Source of the DNA: Vibrio cyclitrophicus
GTDB lineage: Bacteria > Pseudomonadota > Gammaproteobacteria > Enterobacterales > Vibrionaceae
DNA: 64,000 nt
Assembly: GCA_023206055.1 (NCBI GenBank)
Contig: CP065366.1
Span: forward strand, 868,001 to 932,000
Reading direction: 5' to 3'
The stretch's first letter is position 1. Each line of letters starts with the position of its first letter. This document shows positions 25,086-33,787 of the stretch, in pieces. The translations under genes were made by a program, and so were the position numbers. The notes beneath the pieces are model-generated. The model was not told where the DNA came from, did no database searches, and saw only the letters and a list, made by a program, of their open reading frames with translations.

Positions 25086-26081
25086 ATGATTCAACGTATT
25101 AAATATAGATTAACAGGAGCTCCAACACCCATGGCTGGGTTAGCACTAGCAATCGCAAGCTTAGGCTGGTGCTGGGATGGCGTTTTAGTTGCACAAGGTA
25201 TGTTGCACACTCCAGGCTTAGTGCAGTGGATCAGTGCAGGTATTGCAGCGGTATTGCTTCTTGTTTTAGCTGTGAAATTTTTGATTCATGGCCACCTATT
25301 ACGTGAAGACCTTGCTCACCCTGTTGTCGGCAGTGTGGTACCAACATTTGCTATGGGGTGCATGGTGGTATCAGCATCTTTGGCGCCAATCTCTCAATTT
25401 TTACAAGAAGCGATGTGGCTCGCTTCGGTAGCGTTACATGTCGTGTTCTTGGTGAGCTTCTTATACCACAGAGCTAAAAACTTTGAGATTCACCACATGG
25501 TACCAAGCTGGTTTGTGCCACCGATCGGTATTATCGTGGCTGACGTGTCTTTCTCTGGTAATCCAGTTTTAGAGCCAGTAGCGAACGCGACTTTGGTATT
25601 TGGTTTATTGGTTTACGCTGTGATGCTACCACTGATGGTTTACCGTTTGATCTTCTCTCACGAAGTGCCAGATGCTGCAAAACCAACCATTGCAATTATG
25701 GCAGCACCAGCGAGCCTATCTTTGGCGGGTTACTTAACCGTTACTGCTAGCCCTTCACCAGTGATCATTGGTTTGCTTTTTGGTATTGCAGTGTTGATGA
25801 CGTTTATTATCTACATCGCGTTCTTCAAACTACTTCGTCTGCCATTCAGCCCAGGCTATGCAGCGTTTACTTTCCCAATCGTGATTGGTGCAACTGCACT
25901 GTTTAAATTGGCGGCTTGGATGCAAGTACAAGGTGTTGAAGCTCACTACATCAGCCAAGTGTTCAATCTAGCGTACCTAGAACTGATTGTGGCAACCTTC
26001 GTCGTTGGTTATGTCGCTGTTCGTTACTACATGAACTACAAACCTCATCGTGTTTTAAGTGCGGTAGCCGGCAGATTGTAA
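25086..26081 (+). CDS. TDT/SLAC1-type anion transporter (TehA-like)
   Basis: 331 residues with about ten transmembrane segments. It fits the tellurite-resistance/dicarboxylate transporter family: early TGAPTPMAGLALAIASLGW, VVGSVVPTFAMGCMVV, HMVPSWFVPPIGIIVA and MAAPASLSLAGYLTV. Members are anion channels or carriers (TehA, SLAC1, Mae1, sulfite exporter Ssu1). The substrate cannot be read from the sequence; a YeiE-like regulator beside it would fit sulfite or another small anion, which is only a hint. Confidence 0.85.
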   Translation: MIQRIKYRLTGAPTPMAGLALAIASLGWCWDGVLVAQGMLHTPGLVQWISAGIAAVLLLVLAVKFLIHGHLLREDLAHPVVGSVVPTFAMGCMVVSASLAPISQFLQEAMWLASVALHVVFLVSFLYHRAKNFEIHHMVPSWFVPPIGIIVADVSFSGNPVLEPVANATLVFGLLVYAVMLPLMVYRLIFSHEVPDAAKPTIAIMAAPASLSLAGYLTVTASPSPVIIGLLFGIAVLMTFIIYIAFFKLLRLPFSPGYAAFTFPIVIGATALFKLAAWMQVQGVEAHYISQVFNLAYLELIVATFVVGYVAVRYYMNYKPHRVLSAVAGRL

Positions 26082-26208
26082 AGGGCAATAGTTCAAAAGA
26101 TAAACGGACCTTAAGCTTTCGGTATTTCATCAGCTTATATTCCTAATCCAAACTTAGCACTTATGCTAATCTGGCTTTATATTGTGGCAAGATTAGCGTG
26201 AGTGCACT

Positions 26209-29200
26209 TTGTTTACTGTTTACCATTCCAATAAAGTCGATACTTTAAAAATCCTTCTCGTTCACTTAATCAAAAGTGACCCTTTAGCCAATCCTTTCGA
26301 AAAAGAGCAGATCTTGGTTCAGAGCCCAGGTATGTCTCAATGGCTTAAGATGGAACTCGCCAAAGAGTTTGGCGTAGCAGCAAATATCGATTTCCCACTT
26401 CCAGCAACCTTCATTTGGGATATGTTTACCCAAGTGCTTCCTGATGTGCCTAAACGCAGTGCGTTTAACAAAGAAGCGATGACGTGGAAGCTGATGAGTT
26501 TGCTACCCGCTAAGCTTGACCACCCTGATTTCTTACCGCTGCAACGTTATCTTGAAAACGACGAAGATGATTCGAAGCTGTATCAATTAGCCGAGAAAAT
26601 TGCCGATATCTTCGATGGCTACTTAGTGTATCGACCGGAGTGGATGGCGATGTGGGAAGCGGGGGAGCCCGTTGCTGAATTGGTCGATGATGAACGGCAG
26701 CAAGAGCACCCTTGGCAGCCAATTTTGTGGAAGGCACTCTATGATCAAACGCTGTCTCAAGGCCAATCAAAATACCACCGTGGCAATTTGTACCACGACT
26801 TCATTGAAGCGCTAGCTAATCAACAAGGTCAATTGCAGCATCTGCCTAAACGCTTATTTGTGTTTGGTATTTCTTCGTTGCCTCCTCGTTACATGGATGC
26901 CTTGAAAGCGCTGGGTGAGCAGATCGATGTACACCTGATGTTTACCAACCCTTGCCAGCATTACTGGGGCGATATTCGCGACCGTAAATATTTGGCAAGA
27001 GTTGAAGCGCAGCGTCGTAAGCAGTTTGCGTTGGTTGATGGTTTACCTCAGCTAGAAGGTGAAGTGTCACCATTGAAAGATGGTATTGAAGCCAACGTTG
27101 AAGATGAACTACACACCAGCCAAGCTGTGGGTAATAGTTTACTTGCGTCTATGGGGAAATTGGGCAGAGATAACCTGTTTTTACTATCTCAATCAGATAG
27201 CGAAGAGCATGAGTTCTTTATTGATGTTGAGAGGGATAACCTGCTTCATCAACTGCAAGCCGACATTCTCCAGTTAGAAGAGCATCAAGACGACCACATC
27301 TTAGATTCCAGCAACCATAAACAGGTGGTTGAGCTTGGCGATCGCTCGTTAACTGTACACGCTTGTCACAGCCCAATGCGCGAGGTGGAAGTTCTTCATG
27401 ATCAGTTGTTGGCGATGTTTGATACCACCCCGACCCTGAAACCACGCGATATCATCGTGATGGTGTCTGACATTAATGCTTATAGCCCAGCGATTCAGGC
27501 AGTATTTGGTAATGCTCCGGGTGAGCGTTATATCCCTTACTCGATCTCTGATAGAACCGCAGACCAAGAAAGCCCAATTCTGACCGCTTTCATGCAGTTA
27601 GTCGCGCTACCGAATACGCGCTGCTTAGCCTCTGAGTTGCTAGAACTATTAGAAATTCCTGCGATGATGGCACGCTTTGGTATTGATGAATTCCAATTTG
27701 AGCAAGCCAAGCAATGGGTTGAAGAAGCGGGCATTCGTTGGGGTGTTGACGCTTCAACGGCGACAGAATTTGATCTACCTGCGACCGAGCAAAACACTTG
27801 GCTATTCGGTATCCAGCGCATGCTCTTAGGCTATGCGATGTCGGATTCCGCAGGTTTGTTTGAAACCGAACACTCTCCGATTGCTGCTTATAACGAAGTT
27901 CAAGGCATTAACGCCGAACTTGCTGGTAAGTTAGCGCACTTTATCGATCGTATCGCACATTACCGTCAACGCTTAACTGAAACCCAATCTATCGATATGT
28001 GGCGTGAAACCTTGCTGCAAATGATTGATGATTTCTTTGCGGTTGAACTAGAAGGCGAGGTGGTGCTCAAATCGATTCGCGATGCACTTTCGCAACTGAA
28101 TGAACAGCTTGATGATGCCTTGTATGAACAAGAACTGTCGCCAAGCATTATCTACCAGTACCTCAATAATAAGTTATCTGGCGCGCGTATTAGCCAGCGA
28201 TTCTTAGCTGGCCAAGTTAACTTTTGTACCTTGATGCCGATGCGTTCTATTCCGTTCAAAACCGTCTGCTTGTTAGGCATGAACGATGGTGTTTACCCTC
28301 GCTCAATGCCGCCAGAAGGTTTTGATCTAATGAACGGACGCACACGACCTGGCGATCGTTCTCGCCGTGATGATGACCGCTACCTATTCTTAGAGGCGAT
28401 GCTGTCAGCGCAAGAATGTTTATACATCAGCTATGTCGGCCGCTCGATTCAAGATAATACCGAGCGAGTGCCGTCGGTATTGGTTTCAGAGTTGATCGAG
28501 TACTGCCAGCAGAACTACTGCTTAAGTGAAGACCAAGCGTTGCCAAGCGATGATTCTGGTATCAACCTGACTCAAGCGATCAGCTTTGAACACACCATGA
28601 CACCGTTCAGCCCTGCGGCGTTTACTCAAGGTGATGCAAGCCATGTATTGAGTTATGCCAAAGAGTGGCTACCTGCGGCTAACCGTTCCGGTGAACGCAG
28701 TGGTGAATTCAATCGCGCTTTGGATGATTACTTGTTGGGTGCAACGTACCCGTTGGAATTGGATCTGGTTGAGTTACAGCGTTTTTGGCGTTTGCCAGTG
28801 CAGTACTTCTTTAATCGCCGTCTAAAAGTGGTGTTTGAGCCGCCACTTCCTGTGATGGAAGACGATGAGCCGTTCGTACTTAATGGTTTAGAGAGTTTCC
28901 AACTTAAAGATGCTTTACTGCAAGTGTTGCTGGACCACCCTGAAGGCGCAGACGAAGCAGTTCGATTGTTTGTCTCTGAGCAAAAAGCACAGGGTCGTTT
29001 ACCGGTCGGCGCCTTTGGTGATATCGAATTTGAAACCAACCGTGTTCAAGCGGAAGACTTAGCCAAAGAGATTCGATTTGTGAGCGGATCACCGCAACAA
29101 GATCTCGAAGTTAACATCGAATTTGATGTGTTAGGCGAAGGTAAACCTGTTCGCTTGATGGGTTGGTTAACTCAAAACTATCAATCGGGTCTAGTGCGTT

Positions 29201-29685
29201 TCCGTAGCGGTAAAATACGCTCTCAAGATTATTTGGCAGCGTGGATTGATCATCTATGTTGTGCCGTCATGGGACACGGAAAAACGACTCATATTATTGG
29301 TTACGACAGAAAAGAGGGCGTGGTTCACCAAACGCTACAACCTATCGGCGATGCGCAGCAGGCGAAGAGTTTGCTGGCTGAGTTAGTGCGATTGTTTTAT
29401 CAAGGCATGACAGCACCACTGCCTTACTTCCCGAAAACCGCGTTAGCTGGTGTTGAAGCGGGCTTTAGCCGCGGTAAATGGGTTGATGACGAAGAAAAGT
29501 CCCTAAAGAAAATGGCTGATACCTTTAATGACAGCTTCGCCTTTACTGGCGAGGGTCGAGATACTTACATCTCACGTATTTGGTCTAAGTGGGATGATGC
29601 TCTGGCTGCTGAGTCGCGAATGTATTCAACGCTTGTGCTGCAGGCCGCAAGACTCGCCGCTGCCGATCTTGAAGATCAGGAATAA
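26209..29685 (+). CDS. recC: Exodeoxyribonuclease V subunit RecC
   Basis: Non-catalytic subunit of the RecBCD helicase-nuclease that recognises the Chi sequence and splits the strands of broken DNA. 1158 residues. The start FTVYHSNKVDTLKILL matches the E. coli RecC start and begins at a TTG (26209); no ATG is available in the right place. NFCTLMPMRSIPFKTVCLLGMNDGVYPR is a conserved central segment. It is the first of recC-recB-recD, but separated from recB by 427 bases. Confidence 0.96.
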   Translation: MFTVYHSNKVDTLKILLVHLIKSDPLANPFEKEQILVQSPGMSQWLKMELAKEFGVAANIDFPLPATFIWDMFTQVLPDVPKRSAFNKEAMTWKLMSLLPAKLDHPDFLPLQRYLENDEDDSKLYQLAEKIADIFDGYLVYRPEWMAMWEAGEPVAELVDDERQQEHPWQPILWKALYDQTLSQGQSKYHRGNLYHDFIEALANQQGQLQHLPKRLFVFGISSLPPRYMDALKALGEQIDVHLMFTNPCQHYWGDIRDRKYLARVEAQRRKQFALVDGLPQLEGEVSPLKDGIEANVEDELHTSQAVGNSLLASMGKLGRDNLFLLSQSDSEEHEFFIDVERDNLLHQLQADILQLEEHQDDHILDSSNHKQVVELGDRSLTVHACHSPMREVEVLHDQLLAMFDTTPTLKPRDIIVMVSDINAYSPAIQAVFGNAPGERYIPYSISDRTADQESPILTAFMQLVALPNTRCLASELLELLEIPAMMARFGIDEFQFEQAKQWVEEAGIRWGVDASTATEFDLPATEQNTWLFGIQRMLLGYAMSDSAGLFETEHSPIAAYNEVQGINAELAGKLAHFIDRIAHYRQRLTETQSIDMWRETLLQMIDDFFAVELEGEVVLKSIRDALSQLNEQLDDALYEQELSPSIIYQYLNNKLSGARISQRFLAGQVNFCTLMPMRSIPFKTVCLLGMNDGVYPRSMPPEGFDLMNGRTRPGDRSRRDDDRYLFLEAMLSAQECLYISYVGRSIQDNTERVPSVLVSELIEYCQQNYCLSEDQALPSDDSGINLTQAISFEHTMTPFSPAAFTQGDASHVLSYAKEWLPAANRSGERSGEFNRALDDYLLGATYPLELDLVELQRFWRLPVQYFFNRRLKVVFEPPLPVMEDDEPFVLNGLESFQLKDALLQVLLDHPEGADEAVRLFVSEQKAQGRLPVGAFGDIEFETNRVQAEDLAKEIRFVSGSPQQDLEVNIEFDVLGEGKPVRLMGWLTQNYQSGLVRFRSGKIRSQDYLAAWIDHLCCAVMGHGKTTHIIGYDRKEGVVHQTLQPIGDAQQAKSLLAELVRLFYQGMTAPLPYFPKTALAGVEAGFSRGKWVDDEEKSLKKMADTFNDSFAFTGEGRDTYISRIWSKWDDALAAESRMYSTLVLQAARLAAADLEDQE

Positions 29686-30112
29686 TCGGCAGTGATCAGC
29701 AAGATCACCAACAATATGCTTATCAAAGAGATGCGTTTGAATAAAAGCATGGGAAATAAAGAGTTAGATGTAAACTTGGTGTGCAGGGCTTATAAAATGA
29801 CGAGAGGAAGTCGTTTATGAGGAATCAAGGTACAGGAAATAAAGTGGCCGCCAGTAAATCATTATTAGTGTAGGGCGTTCGCTGTACGGCCACAGGTCAG
29901 AGGGACCATTATTCAGTGGTTCAAAGTAACGCATGAGTATAAAACTCGTAGGCGCTCCTGAACTCGTGGGCGCATAGTAGCGAGGCGATCTGAATTGATC
30001 CGTGAGAGAGATCGCACTAACTATTAACAAATTGGCGTAGGACGTAAATTGAATGACATTTTCTACGCTAGGTCACATTTGTAACAACACATTTATCAGA
30101 AGGCAGTAAGGC
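29686..30112. other. 427-base structured gap between recC and recB
   Basis: E. coli has ptrA here; no trace of it is seen. An 18-codon frame (29817-29873, MRNQGTGNKVAASKSLLV) has GAGAGGAAG eight bases upstream and TATAAA at 29791, so a tiny peptide is possible. Inverted repeats are GTGGCCG (29844-29850) / CGGCCAC (29887-29893) and GCGATCT (29985-29991) / AGATCGC (30009-30015). An 11-base direct repeat CTCGTAGGCGC / CTCGTGGGCGC stands at 29945-29955 and 29963-29973. A small RNA or leader peptide is possible, not shown. Confidence 0.4.
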
Positions 30113-33100
30113 ATGACGACTACAAGCAGTGCTCAGGTAATCGTTCCACAAACACTTGATACCATGACGTTTCCACTTCATGGCGCGCGTTTAATTGAAG
30201 CATCAGCGGGTACGGGTAAAACATTTACTATTGCTGGCTTGTATTTACGTTTACTGCTCGGGCACGGTACTGCTGCGCCGCAAGGCGATCTGACGGAAGC
30301 TACTCGACACCATGAGCCGCTGACCGTAGACCAAATTCTGGTTGTGACTTTTACTGAAGCGGCAACCGCAGAGCTACGCGATCGTATTCGTGCGCGAATC
30401 CATGATGCACGTATTGCGTTTGCTCGTGGTCAAAGTGACGACCCAGTGATTGCTCCTCTCTTACAAGCCATCGATGATCATGCTGGTGCGGCGAAAACTC
30501 TGCTCAATGCTGAAAGACAAATGGATGAAGCGGCGGTATACACCATTCACGGTTTCTGTCAGAGAATGTTGACTCAGAATGCCTTCGAGTCTGGAAGCCG
30601 CTTTGATAATGAATTTGTGACCGATGAAAGCCATCTGAAAGCACAAGTGGTTGCCGACTATTGGCGTAAACAGTTTTATCCGTTACCCATTCAACTTGCA
30701 GGTGAGGTGCGAAATATTTGGGGTTCTCCCGCTTCGTTACTTGCCGATGTAAATCGCTATCTGACGGGCTCTCCGCTGAAATTGACGGTAGATGCGATGT
30801 CGGGAGACCTGCAAACTCTGCACAATCAAAACTTAGATAAAGTGAAGCAACTTAAGGCGTTGTGGTGTGAATCCGAAGCGGACTTTTTGGCTTTGATTTC
30901 TGGATCGGATGTGAATAAGCGCAGCTACACTAAGAAGTCTTTGCCGACTTGGTTAGAAGCCGTCACAGCATGGGCGCAAAGCGACACTCATGATTACCAG
31001 TTTCCAGATAAACTAGAGAAGTTCTCACAAGCAACGTTAATTGAAAAAACACCAAAAGGCACTGCACCTCAACACGCAGTTTTCGAAGCGATTGAAGACT
31101 TCTTAAATTCTCCAGCAGATCTAAAAGCTCCTTTGCTGGCACATGCGATTACTCATTGTCGAACTATGTTGGCTAAGGCTAAACAGCAGAAGCAGTGGTT
31201 ATCGTTTGATGATTTGCTGACTCAGTTATCCGCGTCAATCGATATGGATGAGCAATCACTGCTGGTGGAGAGAATTCGCACCTTATATCCAGTAGCGATG
31301 ATTGATGAATTCCAAGATACCGATCCGTTGCAATACAGTATTTTTAGCCGAATCTATTTAGATAATCCGCAATGCGGTTTGTTTATGATCGGTGATCCGA
31401 AGCAGGCAATTTACGGCTTCCGTGGCGCGGATATCTTTACCTACATTAAGGCGAGAAACCAAGTTAGTGCTCACTACACGCTGGGGACTAACTGGCGTTC
31501 GAGTGCTGACATGGTCAGTGCGGTAAACCAAGTGTTTATGAATTCGGATAGCCCGTTTATCTATGATCAAGATATTCCATTCTTACCTGTCGCAGCCAGC
31601 CCATCGGCTGACAAACGCCAGTGGGTGATGAATGGTGAAACTCAGCATGCATTGACCTTTTGGCTACAAGAAGCGGAAGATAAGCCATTATCGAAAGGCG
31701 AATATCACAAAGCCATGGCTGAGGCGACGGCGAGTCAAATTCAAACCATTCTGACCGCTTCTCAAAATCAACAAGCCTATTTTGATAACGGCAAAAAACA
31801 ACATGCTGTGAATGCGGGTGATATTGCAGTCTTGGTTCGTACTGGTAGTGAAGGTCGCCTGATTAAGAACGCGTTGTCTGAACAAGGCATTGCAAGCGTG
31901 TATTTGTCTAACCGAGATAGCGTTTTCACCAGCTTGGTCGCACAAGATATTCAGCGTTTACTACAGGCGGTGCTGACACCTGAAAATGACCGTGCATTAC
32001 GCGCCAGTTTAGCGTCGGAGTTGTTTGCTCTGGATGCCGCCTCATTGGATGAACTCAACAACGATGAAGTGGTTTGGGAAAACGTCGTTAACGAATTTCG
32101 AGAATATCGTAAGTTGTGGCTGCAACGTGGTGTGTTACCAATGCTTCGCAGTGTGATCAGTAAACGACATCTCGCGGAACGTTTACTGGAAGAAGAAAAT
32201 GGTGAGCGCTCACTCACTGATTTAATGCACATTGGCGAATTGTTGCAACAAGCAAGGCAGGAACTCGACAGTGATTATGGCTTGCTGCGCTGGTTAGCAG
32301 AAGCGATTTCCGATGCTCAAAATGGTTTAGGTGGCAGTGAAGACGACATTCAACGCCTTGAATCAGAAAGAAACTTAGTTCAAATTGTTACTATTCATAA
32401 GTCGAAAGGCTTGGAATATGACCTCGTATTTTTGCCGTTCGTGGCGAGCTACCGAGAAGCGAGTGAAGGTAAATTCTACGACCATGACTCAGATACCACG
32501 GTACTTGATATTACGGGCAGTGATAGTGCTCTAGCACAAGCGGATAAAGAGCGATTGGCAGAAGATCTACGTTTGATTTACGTGGCGCTTACTCGTGCGG
32601 TTTATGGCTGTTTTATTGGTATGGCTCCTTTACGTAAAGGGCGCTCAACCAAAGAGCCGACCGGTGTTCACTTAAGTGCTATGGGCTATTTGGTTCAAAA
32701 TGGACAGGAGCAAGGTATTGCCGAGTTGCATCAAGCTTTGTTAGTGATTGAGAGTAAGAATTCAAGCGTACTATTGTCTGAAACGCCTACCGCTCACGAA
32801 CAAGTTTTTGTGCAAACAGAGCAAGTGAGTGACGACTTACAGGCCAGTGAACTCAAGGCTTCAATTGACCGATCTTGGCGTATTACCAGTTACTCAGGCT
32901 TAGTCAAACAGGGTAGTCACGGCGCGAGCCATGATGCGACCATTGAGGTGTCTGGTTTCGATATCGACTCAGCGGATGAACAAGACGAGTCGGAATTGAT
33001 TGAACCGGAACGTTCTATATTCTCGTTCCCTCGCGGTGCTCGCCCAGGTACCTTCTTACATACCTTGTTTGAGGATGTTGAATTTACCGAGCCAGCAACC

Positions 33101-33787
33101 AGCGAACATAACACGCAAGTAATCACTCACTTATTAGAATCAGAGCAATACGAAATAGAGTGGTTACCTGTACTTCAACAACTGGTCGATACGGTGCTGA
33201 ACACCGCGTTAGATGGTAAGGACTTAAAGCTAAGCAAGAAAGACTCAACGCAACGATTGGTCGAGATGGAGTTCTTGTTGCCGATAGAAGTGTTGGCCGC
33301 ATCTGAGCTCAATCAAACCATTCAGTATCATGATCCCTTGTCGGCCAAGGCGGGCGACCTAGGTTTCCAAACCGTGCAAGGCATGCTGAAAGGCTTCATC
33401 GATTTAGTGTTTGAGCATCAAGGTAAATACTATGTACTCGACTGGAAATCGAACCATCTAGGTGATGATGTTGCCGTCTATCATGGTGAGGCATTGAAAT
33501 CGGCGATGGCCGACCATCGCTATGATCTGCAATATCAAATCTATGCGTTGGCATTGCATCGCTTTTTACGCAGCCGCGTTGCTGACTACAGTTATGAGCA
33601 ACATTTCGGTGGGGTTTATTACTTGTTCTTAAGAGGAATGGACGGCCAATCTCAACAAGGTATTTTCTCGGCTAAACCAACCTTGGCTTTGCTCGATGAA
33701 ATGGATCAATTGATTGACGGTAAAGTGATAGACAGACGTTCAGCACAATTGAATGACGATGAAACTGGACAGATGGGGCTTTTATAA
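30113..33787 (+). CDS. recB: Exodeoxyribonuclease V subunit RecB
   Basis: 3'-5' helicase and the sole nuclease of RecBCD. 1224 residues. Walker A EASAGTGKTFTIAGLYLRLL is at about residues 29-48, then FTEAATAELRDRIR, the Walker B region MIDEFQDTDPLQ, GDPKQAIYGFRGAD, and IHKSKGLEYDLVFLP. The C-terminal RecB nuclease core is intact: GMLKGFIDLVFEH with the first Asp and VLDWKSNHLG with the catalytic D-x-K. recD starts within its stop codon. A perfect Walker A and nuclease motif indicate a functional enzyme. Confidence 0.97.
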   Translation: MTTTSSAQVIVPQTLDTMTFPLHGARLIEASAGTGKTFTIAGLYLRLLLGHGTAAPQGDLTEATRHHEPLTVDQILVVTFTEAATAELRDRIRARIHDARIAFARGQSDDPVIAPLLQAIDDHAGAAKTLLNAERQMDEAAVYTIHGFCQRMLTQNAFESGSRFDNEFVTDESHLKAQVVADYWRKQFYPLPIQLAGEVRNIWGSPASLLADVNRYLTGSPLKLTVDAMSGDLQTLHNQNLDKVKQLKALWCESEADFLALISGSDVNKRSYTKKSLPTWLEAVTAWAQSDTHDYQFPDKLEKFSQATLIEKTPKGTAPQHAVFEAIEDFLNSPADLKAPLLAHAITHCRTMLAKAKQQKQWLSFDDLLTQLSASIDMDEQSLLVERIRTLYPVAMIDEFQDTDPLQYSIFSRIYLDNPQCGLFMIGDPKQAIYGFRGADIFTYIKARNQVSAHYTLGTNWRSSADMVSAVNQVFMNSDSPFIYDQDIPFLPVAASPSADKRQWVMNGETQHALTFWLQEAEDKPLSKGEYHKAMAEATASQIQTILTASQNQQAYFDNGKKQHAVNAGDIAVLVRTGSEGRLIKNALSEQGIASVYLSNRDSVFTSLVAQDIQRLLQAVLTPENDRALRASLASELFALDAASLDELNNDEVVWENVVNEFREYRKLWLQRGVLPMLRSVISKRHLAERLLEEENGERSLTDLMHIGELLQQARQELDSDYGLLRWLAEAISDAQNGLGGSEDDIQRLESERNLVQIVTIHKSKGLEYDLVFLPFVASYREASEGKFYDHDSDTTVLDITGSDSALAQADKERLAEDLRLIYVALTRAVYGCFIGMAPLRKGRSTKEPTGVHLSAMGYLVQNGQEQGIAELHQALLVIESKNSSVLLSETPTAHEQVFVQTEQVSDDLQASELKASIDRSWRITSYSGLVKQGSHGASHDATIEVSGFDIDSADEQDESELIEPERSIFSFPRGARPGTFLHTLFEDVEFTEPATSEHNTQVITHLLESEQYEIEWLPVLQQLVDTVLNTALDGKDLKLSKKDSTQRLVEMEFLLPIEVLAASELNQTIQYHDPLSAKAGDLGFQTVQGMLKGFIDLVFEHQGKYYVLDWKSNHLGDDVAVYHGEALKSAMADHRYDLQYQIYALALHRFLRSRVADYSYEQHFGGVYYLFLRGMDGQSQQGIFSAKPTLALLDEMDQLIDGKVIDRRSAQLNDDETGQMGLL

